42,782 bases of DNA from Tepidibacter formicigenes DSM 15518 (lineage in GTDB: Bacteria > Bacillota > Clostridia > Peptostreptococcales > Peptostreptococcaceae). Every line of letters starts with the position of its first letter. The first letter of the stretch is position 1. A program made the translations under genes and the position numbers. The notes under the pieces are model-generated. The model did not search any database, was not told the DNA's origin, and saw nothing but the letters and a program-made list of their open reading frames with translations. Shown here in pieces: positions 8,249-14,696 of the stretch. The DNA lies in contig NZ_FRAE01000019.1 of NCBI RefSeq assembly GCF_900142235.1, positions 1-42,782 of the forward strand. Direction: 5' to 3'.

Positions 8249-9049
8249 CTATAAAAATTTTTCAGATACTTTGCTCCAAAATTCATAATTTTTAAGCCTT
8301 AAAAGTTTTACTTTAAATTTAGAAGATTTTACACTAATTTTAGTTATTTCATTATATTTATGTTCAATACCATCGTTTACTATCAAAATAGAATTTTCAA
8401 ATCTATATTCAGGACTTACATTTACAACAGAATCATGTGATAAAATTATACTAGAAGTAAATGACCTATAAGCGTTAGTGTTTATAGGTGCAAGTGGAGT
8501 TATTTGAATCAATTTTAAATGTGGATCAACAATACTCCCACCCGCAGAATAATTATATGCAGTAGAGCCCATAGGAGTTGAAACTATAATTCCGTCTCCA
8601 CTAAACCTTTCTATAAAATTATTATTTACACTTATGTTTAAGTGAATAGTTCTAGATACATCTCCTTTTATTACAATTTCATTTATAGCTAAAGATTCAA
8701 TACAGGTGTTTCTTGTACATATAGATGTTTCTATAGGATTTATTTCTTGTATGTAATAATCATTACTCAAATATGAATCTATAAAATTATTTATTTCAAA
8801 TGGATGAAGTTCCTGAAAAAATCCTAAATGCCCTGTATTTATACCTATTATAGGAATTTTAGGAAAATTATATTCATGAACTGTTCTTAAAAAGGAACCA
8901 TCCCCCCCTATGCAAATTATAAGTTCTGCATCATAACTAAATTCATCTGGAACCTTAAATCCTAGAGATTCTAATCTTGTTTTTAGAAGTTTTGCTGTAT
9001 TTTGAGACTTTGTATATTCATTAGCAGTTATATTTATTATTCTATTCAT
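8249..9049 (-). CDS. nadK: NAD kinase
   Basis: The 266-aa enzyme phosphorylates NAD to NADP. Key motifs are CIGGDGSFLRTVHEY (GGD at 48-50), GINTGHLGFFQEL, and the NAD-site block FSGDGIIVSTPMGSTAYNYS followed by AGGSIVDP. Length and architecture match the bacterial family. An extended -10 (TGATATAAT on the minus strand, 9078-9086) lies just upstream. It is the first gene of a two-gene unit with the phosphodiesterase. Confidence 0.95.
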   Translation of the reverse strand: MNRIINITANEYTKSQNTAKLLKTRLESLGFKVPDEFSYDAELIICIGGDGSFLRTVHEYNFPKIPIIGINTGHLGFFQELHPFEINNFIDSYLSNDYYIQEINPIETSICTRNTCIESLAINEIVIKGDVSRTIHLNISVNNNFIERFSGDGIIVSTPMGSTAYNYSAGGSIVDPHLKLIQITPLAPINTNAYRSFTSSIILSHDSVVNVSPEYRFENSILIVNDGIEHKYNEITKISVKSSKFKVKLLRLKNYEFWSKVSEKFL

Positions 9050-9196
9050 AACAATCTCTCCTTTATACCCTATACATATTATATCATAAATGCAAAAATC
9101 TAATAACTTGCCTACTTAAAATATAAATAATATAATACTTTTGATAGAGTATTATATATGGACTAAGTTAATGTCTATATAGAAGGAGGAAATATT

Positions 9197-10123
9197 TTGT
9201 TAAGTAAAGAAAATCAAAAACATAATTTAATTTCATATGAAATTGAAGATGATGTATTAACTCTTAAGGAAGTTCTTTTAGATAAGTTAAATATGTCAGT
9301 TAGATTTATATCTAAAATAAAAAAAGATAAAAGTATATTTGTAAATGGGCAGTTTAAAAGGCTTAACTACGAGGTAAAAAAAGGAGATTTAATAAAAATA
9401 AAAATAAAAGAAGATCCTAATAATTTTGAGTGTGAGAATTTAAGGATTAATGTTTTATATGAAGATTTTGATATTATATTAGTAAACAAGCCTCCATTTA
9501 TGGTAGTACACCCTACTAAAAGTCACCCAAAAGGAACACTTGCTAATGGGCTTATGTTTTATCTAAGAGATAAAAAGGAAAAGCCTAGAATAAGATTTGT
9601 AAATAGGCTTGATATGAATACATCTGGACTTTTAGTAGTAGCTAAAAATGCTTATGCACATCACATACTATCAGAGGATATGAGTAAGAACTTAGTTACT
9701 AAAAAATATTTAACTATAGTAAAGGGAGTAGTTAAAAAAGATTTTGGTACTATAGATGCTCCTATATATAGACCAAGTGATGATAGTATAAAAAGAATAG
9801 TACATGAAAATGGACAAAAATCTATAACTCATTTTAAAGTGATAGATAGGTTAAAAGATGCAACTGTAATAGAAGTGATTCTTGAAACTGGAAGAACACA
9901 TCAAATAAGAGTCCATATGAATTATATAGGACATCCAATAATAGGAGATGAACTTTACGGATATGTAGACGAAAATCTAATAAAAAGACAAGCACTTCAT
10001 GCTATTGAACTTGAGTTTAAACAACCTAGAACAAAAGAAAACCTAAAGTTTAAAGCAGATATACCAGAAGATATGAAAGATTTAATAAAGAAGCTAAAGG
10101 AGGATGAAAATGCTAATACATAA
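9197..10123 (+). CDS. RluA/RluD-family pseudouridine synthase
   Basis: The 308-aa protein has an N-terminal S4-like RNA-binding segment (about 20-80; LDKLNMSVRFISKIKKDKSI), then the PseudoU_synth_2 domain with ILVNKPPFMVVHPTKSHPKG and the catalytic motif RFVNRLDMNTSGL, where D139 is the nucleophile. GRTHQIRVHMNYIGHPIIGD completes the active site. It isomerises uridines in rRNA or tRNA, but the target position cannot be told. Translation starts at TTG (9197), with a strong AAGGAGG site. Its 3' end overlaps the next gene by 14 nt. Confidence 0.9.
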   Translation: MLSKENQKHNLISYEIEDDVLTLKEVLLDKLNMSVRFISKIKKDKSIFVNGQFKRLNYEVKKGDLIKIKIKEDPNNFECENLRINVLYEDFDIILVNKPPFMVVHPTKSHPKGTLANGLMFYLRDKKEKPRIRFVNRLDMNTSGLLVVAKNAYAHHILSEDMSKNLVTKKYLTIVKGVVKKDFGTIDAPIYRPSDDSIKRIVHENGQKSITHFKVIDRLKDATVIEVILETGRTHQIRVHMNYIGHPIIGDELYGYVDENLIKRQALHAIELEFKQPRTKENLKFKADIPEDMKDLIKKLKEDENANT

Positions 10124-11123
10124 ATTTATAATTCATGTTTTAGATAAAAATTCTGATACACCGATACTTAATGATTTTGAGGGAGAAATTAATGAAGAAG
10201 TAGAAGAGTTATTGGTTAAGCATATAAGTAAAGCATTAAAAGATGATGACTTAAAAAAATGTAAATTTAATGAAGGACCAAATATAGTTAAAGAATGCTG
10301 TGAGGAAATAATATATGATGAAATTACTTTTGTAGATAATTCAAAGAAAATAGCAAATGAGATGTTTAAAATCATAAAAAGTAATCAAAATATTTCTTCT
10401 TGTGATTTAGTTATATGTTTATACTCTATAGATGATGATAAATATGTAGGGTTATTAAAGCTTGATTATAAAAAGTCATATACTCATTCCATAGAATTTA
10501 TAGAAGAAAAATTCAAAATTCAAATAGTTCCTAATGAGGTAGGGCTTCCAAGTTCATCTCAAAAGATTAAAAAATGTGCGTTTATAGGATTATCAGGAGT
10601 AAATGATGATTATCATTTAGAGGTTTTAGACAGAGATTTAAATAAAAGCTCAGATAAAGAAGGGAACTTCTTTATATCTAATTTCTTAAACTGTGATATT
10701 ATAATGGACAATAAGGATAAAACAAAAATATTTAGAAATTCAACAGAAAAATGGGTAAAAAACAGTCTTTATGATGATATACAAACAGCAGCAATACTTA
10801 GAGAAAATTTAGTAAATACATTAAAGTATAAAGATGAAGTAGATATAAATAACTTTGTAGATGAAGTAATTGAAGATGAAAATTTAAAAGAAAGCTTTAT
10901 AGAGCATATTTCAAGAGAAGGAATTGAGGAAGATAATTTTACAATAGATAAAGATTGGGTTGAAAAAAAGCTTAAAAAGAAAAATATAAAAACTGATACA
11001 GGGTTTGAAATAAAAGGAAATTTAGAGGACTTTGAAGATTATCTTAAATATCAAATGAAACAAAATAGCGATGGAAGTGTAGATATAATAATTAAAAATG
11101 TAAAATTTTATGAAGAAAAATAA
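10110..11123 (+). CDS. NdpA-like (37-kDa) nucleoid-associated protein
   Basis: The 337-aa acidic protein begins MLIHKFIIHVLDKNSDTPIL and contains YVGLLKLDYKKSYTHSIEF and KCAFIG near the middle. That pattern matches the nucleoid-associated NdpA/YejK family (NA37). The C-terminus is rich in Asp, Glu and Lys. The role in clostridia is not established. The frame also opens at an ATG at 10104, but the AAAGGAGG site ends at 10103, so the ATG at 10110 has the proper spacing. It is translationally coupled to the pseudouridine synthase by overlap and ends in its own terminator. Confidence 0.7.
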   Translation: MLIHKFIIHVLDKNSDTPILNDFEGEINEEVEELLVKHISKALKDDDLKKCKFNEGPNIVKECCEEIIYDEITFVDNSKKIANEMFKIIKSNQNISSCDLVICLYSIDDDKYVGLLKLDYKKSYTHSIEFIEEKFKIQIVPNEVGLPSSSQKIKKCAFIGLSGVNDDYHLEVLDRDLNKSSDKEGNFFISNFLNCDIIMDNKDKTKIFRNSTEKWVKNSLYDDIQTAAILRENLVNTLKYKDEVDINNFVDEVIEDENLKESFIEHISREGIEEDNFTIDKDWVEKKLKKKNIKTDTGFEIKGNLEDFEDYLKYQMKQNSDGSVDIIIKNVKFYEEK

Positions 11124-11145
11124 AGAGGGAAATCCCTCTTTTTTA
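11122..11145 (+). terminator. Terminator after the NdpA-like gene
   Basis: AAAGAGGGA, loop AA, TCCCTCTTT, then more T residues. It lies between convergent genes and overlaps the upstream stop codon. Confidence 0.85.
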
Positions 11146-11146
11146 A

Positions 11147-11374
11147 TTACTTATTATTTTCGATGTAATCACAAATATCTCCTATGTTTTTGAAGTTTTC
11201 AGCTTCTTCATCTGGAATTTCAACTTCAAATTCATCTTCAAGAGCCATCATTATTTCAACAGCATCAAGTGAATCTGCTTCTAAATCTTTAATTAAAGAA
11301 GTTTCTCTTGTTATAGAATCTACATCGTCAACACCTAGTTGATCAGCTATTATTTCTCTTACCTTTTCAAACAT
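11147..11374 (-). CDS. acpP: Acyl carrier protein
   Basis: The 75-aa acidic protein carries the phosphopantetheine site [19 protein letters not shown], with attachment serine S35 in the DSL motif. Length and charge are typical of fatty-acid synthesis ACP. The ATG has a GGGAGGT site. Unusually it stands alone, with no fab, plsX or acpS gene in the window. Its promoter overlaps a clear inverted repeat, suggesting dedicated control. It could serve fatty-acid synthesis or another acyl pathway; the sequence looks like housekeeping AcpP. Confidence 0.93.
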   Translation of the reverse strand: MFEKVREIIADQLGVDDVDSITRETSLIKDLEADSLDAVEIMMALEDEFEVEIPDEEAENFKNIGDICDYIENNK

Positions 11375-11421
11375 GTATTTACCTCCCTAATAAACTTTTT
11401 CAATTGAGTATTTTCAATAGT

Positions 11422-11453
11422 AGTTTAATATATGTTGAATTATTTTTCAACAT
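11422..11453 (-). promoter_or_regulatory. acpP promoter overlapped by an inverted repeat
   Basis: On the minus strand, TTGAAA (11445-11450), a 17-nt spacer and TAAACT (11422-11427) form a sigma-A-like promoter. The inverted repeat ATGTTGAA-N6-TTCAACAT (11432-11453) covers the -35 and spacer, as expected for a repressor site. On the plus strand the same repeat is followed by eight T residues, so it could instead be a terminator. Confidence 0.45.
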
Positions 11454-11563
11454 TTTTTTTTATAGATAAAATTTATTTTTAAAAATTATATATTAAAATT
11501 ATTGGAATAACAAGTCCAAATTTGAATATAAATATAATGAAACTACTACAAAGGAGGAAAATT

Positions 11564-12031
11564 ATGAAGAAGTTTATAATTATTTTCAATGTATATCTAT
11601 TAATTTTCTTTATATTATTAGGCTTTTGTCAGAATACAATATTATTGACAATTAAAGATGTAAAGCCCTATGTGAGAGAAATAAACTTTATAGTAGATGA
11701 CTATAATAATAATCCCAAATATGTGAAATTAAATAAAGATATTTACTTAAATAGAATAAACAACATAAAAAGTGGATTGTCTAATATAAAAAAGCCTTAT
11801 GCTTTTGATAAATATTTTAAATACAAAATAATGTCAATTGAAAAACTTCAATTAGTTTTAGAAAATGTTAACAAAGATTCAAGCAATATAAATAAATATG
11901 TTCAAGAGTATAATAAGTACAATAATTTAGCACAAAAAGAAAAAGAAAAAATTCTAAAAAGCACATTTATAAGAGTAACACATTTTAACGTATCCTCATA
12001 TCATAAAAGAGAAGGAGCTAACCTTCAATAA
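11564..12031 (+). CDS. Small membrane-anchored protein of unknown function
   Basis: The 155-aa protein has a basic N-terminus (MKKF) and one hydrophobic segment at about residues 4-25, consistent with a membrane anchor or signal peptide. There is a Cys at the end of this segment, but the residue before it (GFC) does not fit a lipobox. The rest is a hydrophilic, Lys/Asn-rich, probably helical domain with no family I recognise. The ATG has an AAGGAGG site; the frame extends further upstream without one. The sigma-K-like promoter of the next gene lies inside the last codons of this gene. Confidence 0.65.
   Translation: MKKFIIIFNVYLLIFFILLGFCQNTILLTIKDVKPYVREINFIVDDYNNNPKYVKLNKDIYLNRINNIKSGLSNIKKPYAFDKYFKYKIMSIEKLQLVLENVNKDSSNINKYVQEYNKYNNLAQKEKEKILKSTFIRVTHFNVSSYHKREGANLQ
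11977..12026 (+). promoter_or_regulatory. Sigma-K-like promoter and 5' hairpin of the 74-aa gene
   Basis: ACA at 11978-11980, exactly 16 nt, then CATATCATA at 11997-12005 (CATAnnnTA). It is followed at 12011-12026 by the hairpin GAAGG-AGCTAA-CCTTC, which would sit at the very 5' end of the mRNA. The same layout recurs four times downstream. Confidence 0.7.
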
Positions 12032-12053
12032 TATGAATATAGGGGGTATATAA

Positions 12054-12278
12054 ATGGCTACTAAATTAGGAGATTTATTCCGTGGCGGATGTGGCGGATT
12101 TGGAGGATTATTTGGAGATGATGATTCTGGTTTTATATTAATATTATTATTATTAGTACTATTCTGTTGTTGTGATTTTGATTTTGATTTTGGATGTGGT
12201 GGAGATAATAGTTTTCTATTTATAATTTTAATATTAATTTTAGTATGCTTCTGCTTCAATGATGGTTGTGGATGCTAA
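12054..12278 (+). CDS. 74-aa Gly/Cys-rich hydrophobic protein, probable spore-coat component
   Basis: The N-terminus is Gly-rich (FRGGCGGFGGLFGDDD). Two hydrophobic stretches follow, FILILLLLVLFCCC and FLFIILILILVCFC, separated by a DFDFDFGCGG linker, and the protein ends DGCGC. This layout recalls the short YjcZ-like sporulation peptides, but I do not assign it to a named family. The C-terminal part (long Leu/Ile run, then a Cys-x-Cys cluster and a final Cys) matches the four 52-53 aa proteins that follow. An AGGGGGT site precedes the ATG. A sigma-K-like promoter implies late mother-cell expression. Confidence 0.8.
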   Translation: MATKLGDLFRGGCGGFGGLFGDDDSGFILILLLLVLFCCCDFDFDFGCGGDNSFLFIILILILVCFCFNDGCGC

Positions 12279-12310
12279 AAAGAGCTAGTATTAATCTAGC
12301 TCCTTTTTTA
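12277..12310 (+). terminator. Terminator after the 74-aa gene
   Basis: GAGCTAG (12282-12288) pairs with CTAGCTC (12296-12302), flanked by A and T runs. Confidence 0.8.
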
Positions 12311-12314
12311 TATT

Positions 12315-12363
12315 AACAAACTTAATGCAAAATTCATATTATATAGCAGAAGGTATAACCTTC
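12315..12363 (+). promoter_or_regulatory. Sigma-K-like promoter and 5' hairpin, micro-gene 1
   Basis: ACA (12316-12318), 16 nt, CATATTATA (12335-12343). Hairpin GAAGG-TATAA-CCTTC at 12349-12363. Confidence 0.7.
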
Positions 12364-12386
12364 AATAAAAAATAGGAGGTTAGGTT

Positions 12387-12545
12387 ATGGGTTGTTTTAA
12401 AGACTTTGATGGATGGTGGATAATAGGTTTATTCTTTTTATTTGTATTATTCCAAGATTGTATAGACGATATAGAAATATGTGACTGGATTCCATTTTTA
12501 ATACTAATATTAATACTTTGTTCATGCAATGAATTTGACTGCTAA
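12387..12545 (+). CDS. Micro-gene 1: 52-aa hydrophobic Cys-rich protein
   Basis: The protein starts MGCFKDFDGWWIIGLFFLFV and ends WIPFLILILILCSCNEFDC. Two hydrophobic segments (about 10-22 and 34-44) flank a short acidic loop QDCIDDIEICD. There are six cysteines, at 3, 25, 32, 45, 47 and 52. The AGGAGGTTAGGTT site is 6-7 nt from the ATG. The ORF is too short for most gene finders, but conservation across four tandem copies, with changes mainly conservative, shows it is coding. A longer frame on the opposite strand is an artefact of this conservation. Confidence 0.85.
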   Translation: MGCFKDFDGWWIIGLFFLFVLFQDCIDDIEICDWIPFLILILILCSCNEFDC

Positions 12546-12548
12546 TTA

Positions 12549-12577
12549 AAAAAAGAGCTAATTTTAGCTCTTTTTTT
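12549..12577 (+). terminator. Terminator of micro-gene 1
   Basis: AAAAGAGCTA (12551-12560), loop ATTT, TAGCTCTTTT, then T residues. Confidence 0.85.
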
Positions 12578-12586
12578 AAAAGTAAT

Positions 12587-12635
12587 AACACATTTAATAA
12601 GATATTCATAGTATAAAGAAGAAGGTATAACCTTC
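12587..12635 (+). promoter_or_regulatory. Sigma-K-like promoter and 5' hairpin, micro-gene 2
   Basis: ACA (12588-12590), 16 nt, CATAGTATA (12607-12615). Hairpin GAAGG-TATAA-CCTTC at 12621-12635. Confidence 0.7.
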
Positions 12636-12661
12636 AAATAAATAAAATAGGAGGTTAGGTT

Positions 12662-12820
12662 ATGGGTTGTTTTAGAAATTTTGATGGATGGTGGATAATA
12701 GCATTATTCTTTTTATTTGTATTATTCCAAGATTGTATAGACGATATAGAAATATGTGACTGGATTCCATTTTTAATACTAATATTAATACTTTGCTCAT
12801 GTAATGAATTTGACTGCTAA
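12662..12820 (+). CDS. Micro-gene 2: 52-aa paralogue
   Basis: It is nearly identical to micro-gene 1. The differences are MGCFRNFDGWWIIAL at the N-terminus, against MGCFKDFDGWWIIGL. The FQDCIDDIEICDW loop and the LCSCNEFDC end are the same. All six Cys positions are kept. It has the same AGGAGGTTAGGTT ribosome site, and its own promoter and terminator. Confidence 0.85.
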   Translation: MGCFRNFDGWWIIALFFLFVLFQDCIDDIEICDWIPFLILILILCSCNEFDC

Positions 12821-12823
12821 TTA

Positions 12824-12852
12824 AAAAAAGAGCTAATTTTAGCTCTTTTTTT
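12824..12852 (+). terminator. Terminator of micro-gene 2
   Basis: AAAAGAGCTA (12826-12835), loop ATTT, TAGCTCTTTT, then T residues; identical to the terminator of micro-gene 1. Confidence 0.85.
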
Positions 12853-12861
12853 AAAAGTAAT

Positions 12862-12910
12862 AACACATTTGATAGAAAATTCATATTATATAGCAGAAGG
12901 TATGATCTTC
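12862..12910 (+). promoter_or_regulatory. Sigma-K-like promoter and 5' hairpin, micro-gene 3
   Basis: ACA (12863-12865), 16 nt, CATATTATA (12882-12890). Hairpin GAAGG-TATGA-TCTTC at 12896-12910, in which one G-C pair has become G-U, so the stem is kept. Confidence 0.7.
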
Positions 12911-12933
12911 AATAAAAAATAGGAGGTTAGGTT

Positions 12934-13092
12934 ATGGGTTTATTTAAAGACTTTGATGGATGGTGGATAATAGCATTATTTTTCTTATTTGTAATATTCT
13001 CAGAAACAATTGAAGACATAGAAATATGCGATTGGATCCCATTCTTAATATTAATATTAATACTTTGTTCATGCAATGAATTCGATTGCTAA
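12934..13092 (+). CDS. Micro-gene 3: 52-aa paralogue, second subtype
   Basis: The N-terminus is MGLFKDFDGWWIIALFFLFV and the loop is FSETIEDIEICDW, so the Cys residues at positions 3 and 25 of subtype 1 are lost. The C-terminal LCSCNEFDC is unchanged. Several codons differ from copies 1 and 2 at synonymous positions (for example GAATTCGATTGC), which supports selection on the protein. The ribosome site is the same. Confidence 0.85.
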   Translation: MGLFKDFDGWWIIALFFLFVIFSETIEDIEICDWIPFLILILILCSCNEFDC

Positions 13093-13100
13093 AAATCAAA

Positions 13101-13132
13101 AAATTCTCACATAATTATGTGGGAATTTTTTT
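13101..13132 (+). terminator. Terminator of micro-gene 3
   Basis: AAATTCTCACATA pairs with TATGTGGGAATTT (one G-U), then T residues. The sequence differs from the terminators of copies 1 and 2. Confidence 0.85.
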
Positions 13133-13142
13133 TATAAATAAT

Positions 13143-13191
13143 AACACATTTTAAGGTAATTTCATAATATAAAGAAGAAGGTTTAATCTTC
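13143..13191 (+). promoter_or_regulatory. Sigma-K-like promoter and 5' hairpin, micro-gene 4
   Basis: ACA (13144-13146), 16 nt, CATAATATA (13163-13171). Hairpin GAAGG-TTTAA-TCTTC at 13177-13191 (one G-U). Confidence 0.7.
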
Positions 13192-13216
13192 AAGTAAAAA
13201 AATAGGAGGTTAGATT

Positions 13217-13378
13217 ATGGGTTTATTTAAAGACTTTGATGGATGGTGGATAATAGCATTATTTTTCTTATTTGTAATATTCTCAGATACAATTGAAGAC
13301 ATAGAAATATGTGATTGGATTCCGTTTTTAGTATTAATATTAATACTTTGTGCATGCAATGAATTTGATTGCTGTTAA
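13217..13378 (+). CDS. Micro-gene 4: 53-aa paralogue with an extra C-terminal Cys
   Basis: Same subtype as micro-gene 3 (MGLFKDFDGWWIIAL, FSDTIEDIEICDW), ending LCACNEFDCC with one added cysteine before the stop. Two hydrophobic segments and the acidic loop are kept. The ribosome site is AGGAGGTTAGATT. It is the last unit of the array. Confidence 0.85.
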   Translation: MGLFKDFDGWWIIALFFLFVIFSDTIEDIEICDWIPFLVLILILCACNEFDCC

Positions 13379-13389
13379 TAAGTAAGAAT

Positions 13390-13422
13390 AAAGAGTTAGT
13401 TTAAAACTAGCTCTTTATTTTT
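13390..13422 (+). terminator. Terminator of micro-gene 4
   Basis: AAAGAGTTAGTTT (13390-13402) pairs with AAACTAGCTCTTT (13404-13416), with T residues after it. Confidence 0.8.
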
Positions 13423-13515
13423 TGGTTATTTTAGTGGTATAATAAATACTTGACAATTACGAAGAATATTAAATTTAAATAAGGGAAAAATTCAAAAATA
13501 AGAAGGAGTGATACT

Positions 13516-14517
13516 ATGGTTACAATAAAGGATGTAGCTAAAAAAGCTGGAGTTTCTATATCTACAGTTTCAAGAGTTATAAACAATTCAAAACCAGTTA
13601 GTAATGAAATAAGACAAAGGGTATTAAAGGTAATTAAAGAGACGGGATATGTTCCAAATCCATTAGCTAGAAGTCTTGTAACTAAGAAAAGTCAATTAAT
13701 AGGAGTGATAGTTCCTGATATATCTGATTTTTTCATGGGAGAGCTTCTAAATGGAATAGAAGAAGTGGGAAAAATATATGATTATGATATACTTTTATGT
13801 AACAGCTACGGAGAACCAGATGAAGAATTAAAGTACATAAATCTATTAAAATCAAAACAAGTAGCAGGAATTATATTTGTATCATGGAAAATGGAAAAAA
13901 GGCATGTAGAAGCTATAGAATCTGGAAATATTCCAGCAGTATATATAAGTAAGAATGCTAAAGATTTTGATATTTACTCTGTAAGTATTGATAATTTTAA
14001 GGCTTCTTATGAGATGACAAAATACTTAATAGAAAATGGCCATAAAAAGATAGCTTTTATAAAATCTTCTGTACAAGATAGTATAATGGACTCAGATAGA
14101 TTTAAAGGATATAAAAAAGCTTTAGAAGAAAATAATATAAAATTAGAAGAAACTTTAATTAAAGAAGGAGATTCAACTAGTGAGTCTGGGCATTATCTTA
14201 TGAATGAAATATTTGAGTTTAAAAATATTCCAGACGCAGTGTTTGCAGCAAATGATGAGGTTGCAGTAGGTGTTATTAACTGCATATTAGATAATGGATA
14301 TAAAGTTCCAGAAGATATTTCAGTAGCAGGGTTTAATGATATAAAATTAGCATCTTTATATAGACCAAGTCTTACAACCATAAAACAGCCTATATATGAT
14401 ATGGGGGCAGTTTCAATAAGAATGATAGTAAAAATGATAAATGAAGAAGAAATAGGAGATAAAAATATTTATCTGCCTTATAAATTAATTGAAAGACAAA
14501 GTGTATCTAAAAAGTAG
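13516..14517 (+). CDS. LacI-family transcriptional regulator
   Basis: The 333-aa repressor has an N-terminal helix-turn-helix (TIKDVAKKAGVSISTVSRVI, with the hinge helix NPLARSLVTKKS) and a periplasmic-binding-like effector domain (about 60-330, with IGVIVPDISDFFMGELLNGI, FAANDEVAVGVINC and SVAGFNDIKLASLYRPSLTT). It is a normal-length LacI/CcpA-type protein, but no sugar genes are nearby. It may control itself or hutH downstream; this is a guess from position only. The ATG has a GAAGGAG site. It ends in its own terminator before hutH. Confidence 0.92.
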   Translation: MVTIKDVAKKAGVSISTVSRVINNSKPVSNEIRQRVLKVIKETGYVPNPLARSLVTKKSQLIGVIVPDISDFFMGELLNGIEEVGKIYDYDILLCNSYGEPDEELKYINLLKSKQVAGIIFVSWKMEKRHVEAIESGNIPAVYISKNAKDFDIYSVSIDNFKASYEMTKYLIENGHKKIAFIKSSVQDSIMDSDRFKGYKKALEENNIKLEETLIKEGDSTSESGHYLMNEIFEFKNIPDAVFAANDEVAVGVINCILDNGYKVPEDISVAGFNDIKLASLYRPSLTTIKQPIYDMGAVSIRMIVKMINEEEIGDKNIYLPYKLIERQSVSKK

Positions 14518-14539
14518 GTTAAAGCCTACTTCTTTTTTT
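14511..14539 (+). terminator. Terminator after the LacI-type gene
   Basis: AAGTAGG (14512-14518) pairs with CCTACTT (14525-14531), then a C and seven T residues. It overlaps the stop codon. Confidence 0.85.
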
Positions 14540-14646
14540 GATATAATTCTTTAATTATATAACAAATTATCGCTTTAGTGTAGTAAAAAATATACTATAT
14601 GTACAAAAATATTTTAAAAATAGAGGGAAAATTAGAATGATATAGA

Positions 14647-14660
14647 ATATTTTAAAATAT
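14647..14660. promoter_or_regulatory. AT-only palindrome upstream of hutH
   Basis: ATATTTTAAAATAT is a perfect 14-bp palindrome 37 nt before the hutH start, next to a TATAAT-like box at 14662. In such AT-rich DNA it may be chance. The longer intergenic stretch (14540-14696) holds no gene. Confidence 0.25.
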
Positions 14661-14696
14661 ATATAATTTTAAGAAAACTCAAAGGAGGGATAGATT

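Larger units (their letters stand above)
12301..13422 (+). repeat. Four tandem ~275-bp gene units
   Basis: Each unit repeats, in order, a sigma-K-like promoter, a GAAGG/CCTTC hairpin, an AGGAGGTTAGGTT-type ribosome site, a 52-53 codon gene and a terminator. Start-to-start distances are 275, 272 and 283 bp. Units 1 and 2 are very close to each other, as are units 3 and 4. Confidence 0.9.

Noticed and set aside
12397-12884. Two 70-codon open frames on the minus strand
   Set aside because: They are antisense to micro-genes 1 and 2 and arise from the same repeated DNA. The plus-strand frames have strong ribosome sites, promoters, terminators and synonymous variation between copies; the antisense frames have none.
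14647-14660. AT palindrome upstream of hutH as a firm operator
   Set aside because: It consists only of A and T in DNA of about 72% AT, so chance is a sufficient explanation; kept only as a low-confidence feature.
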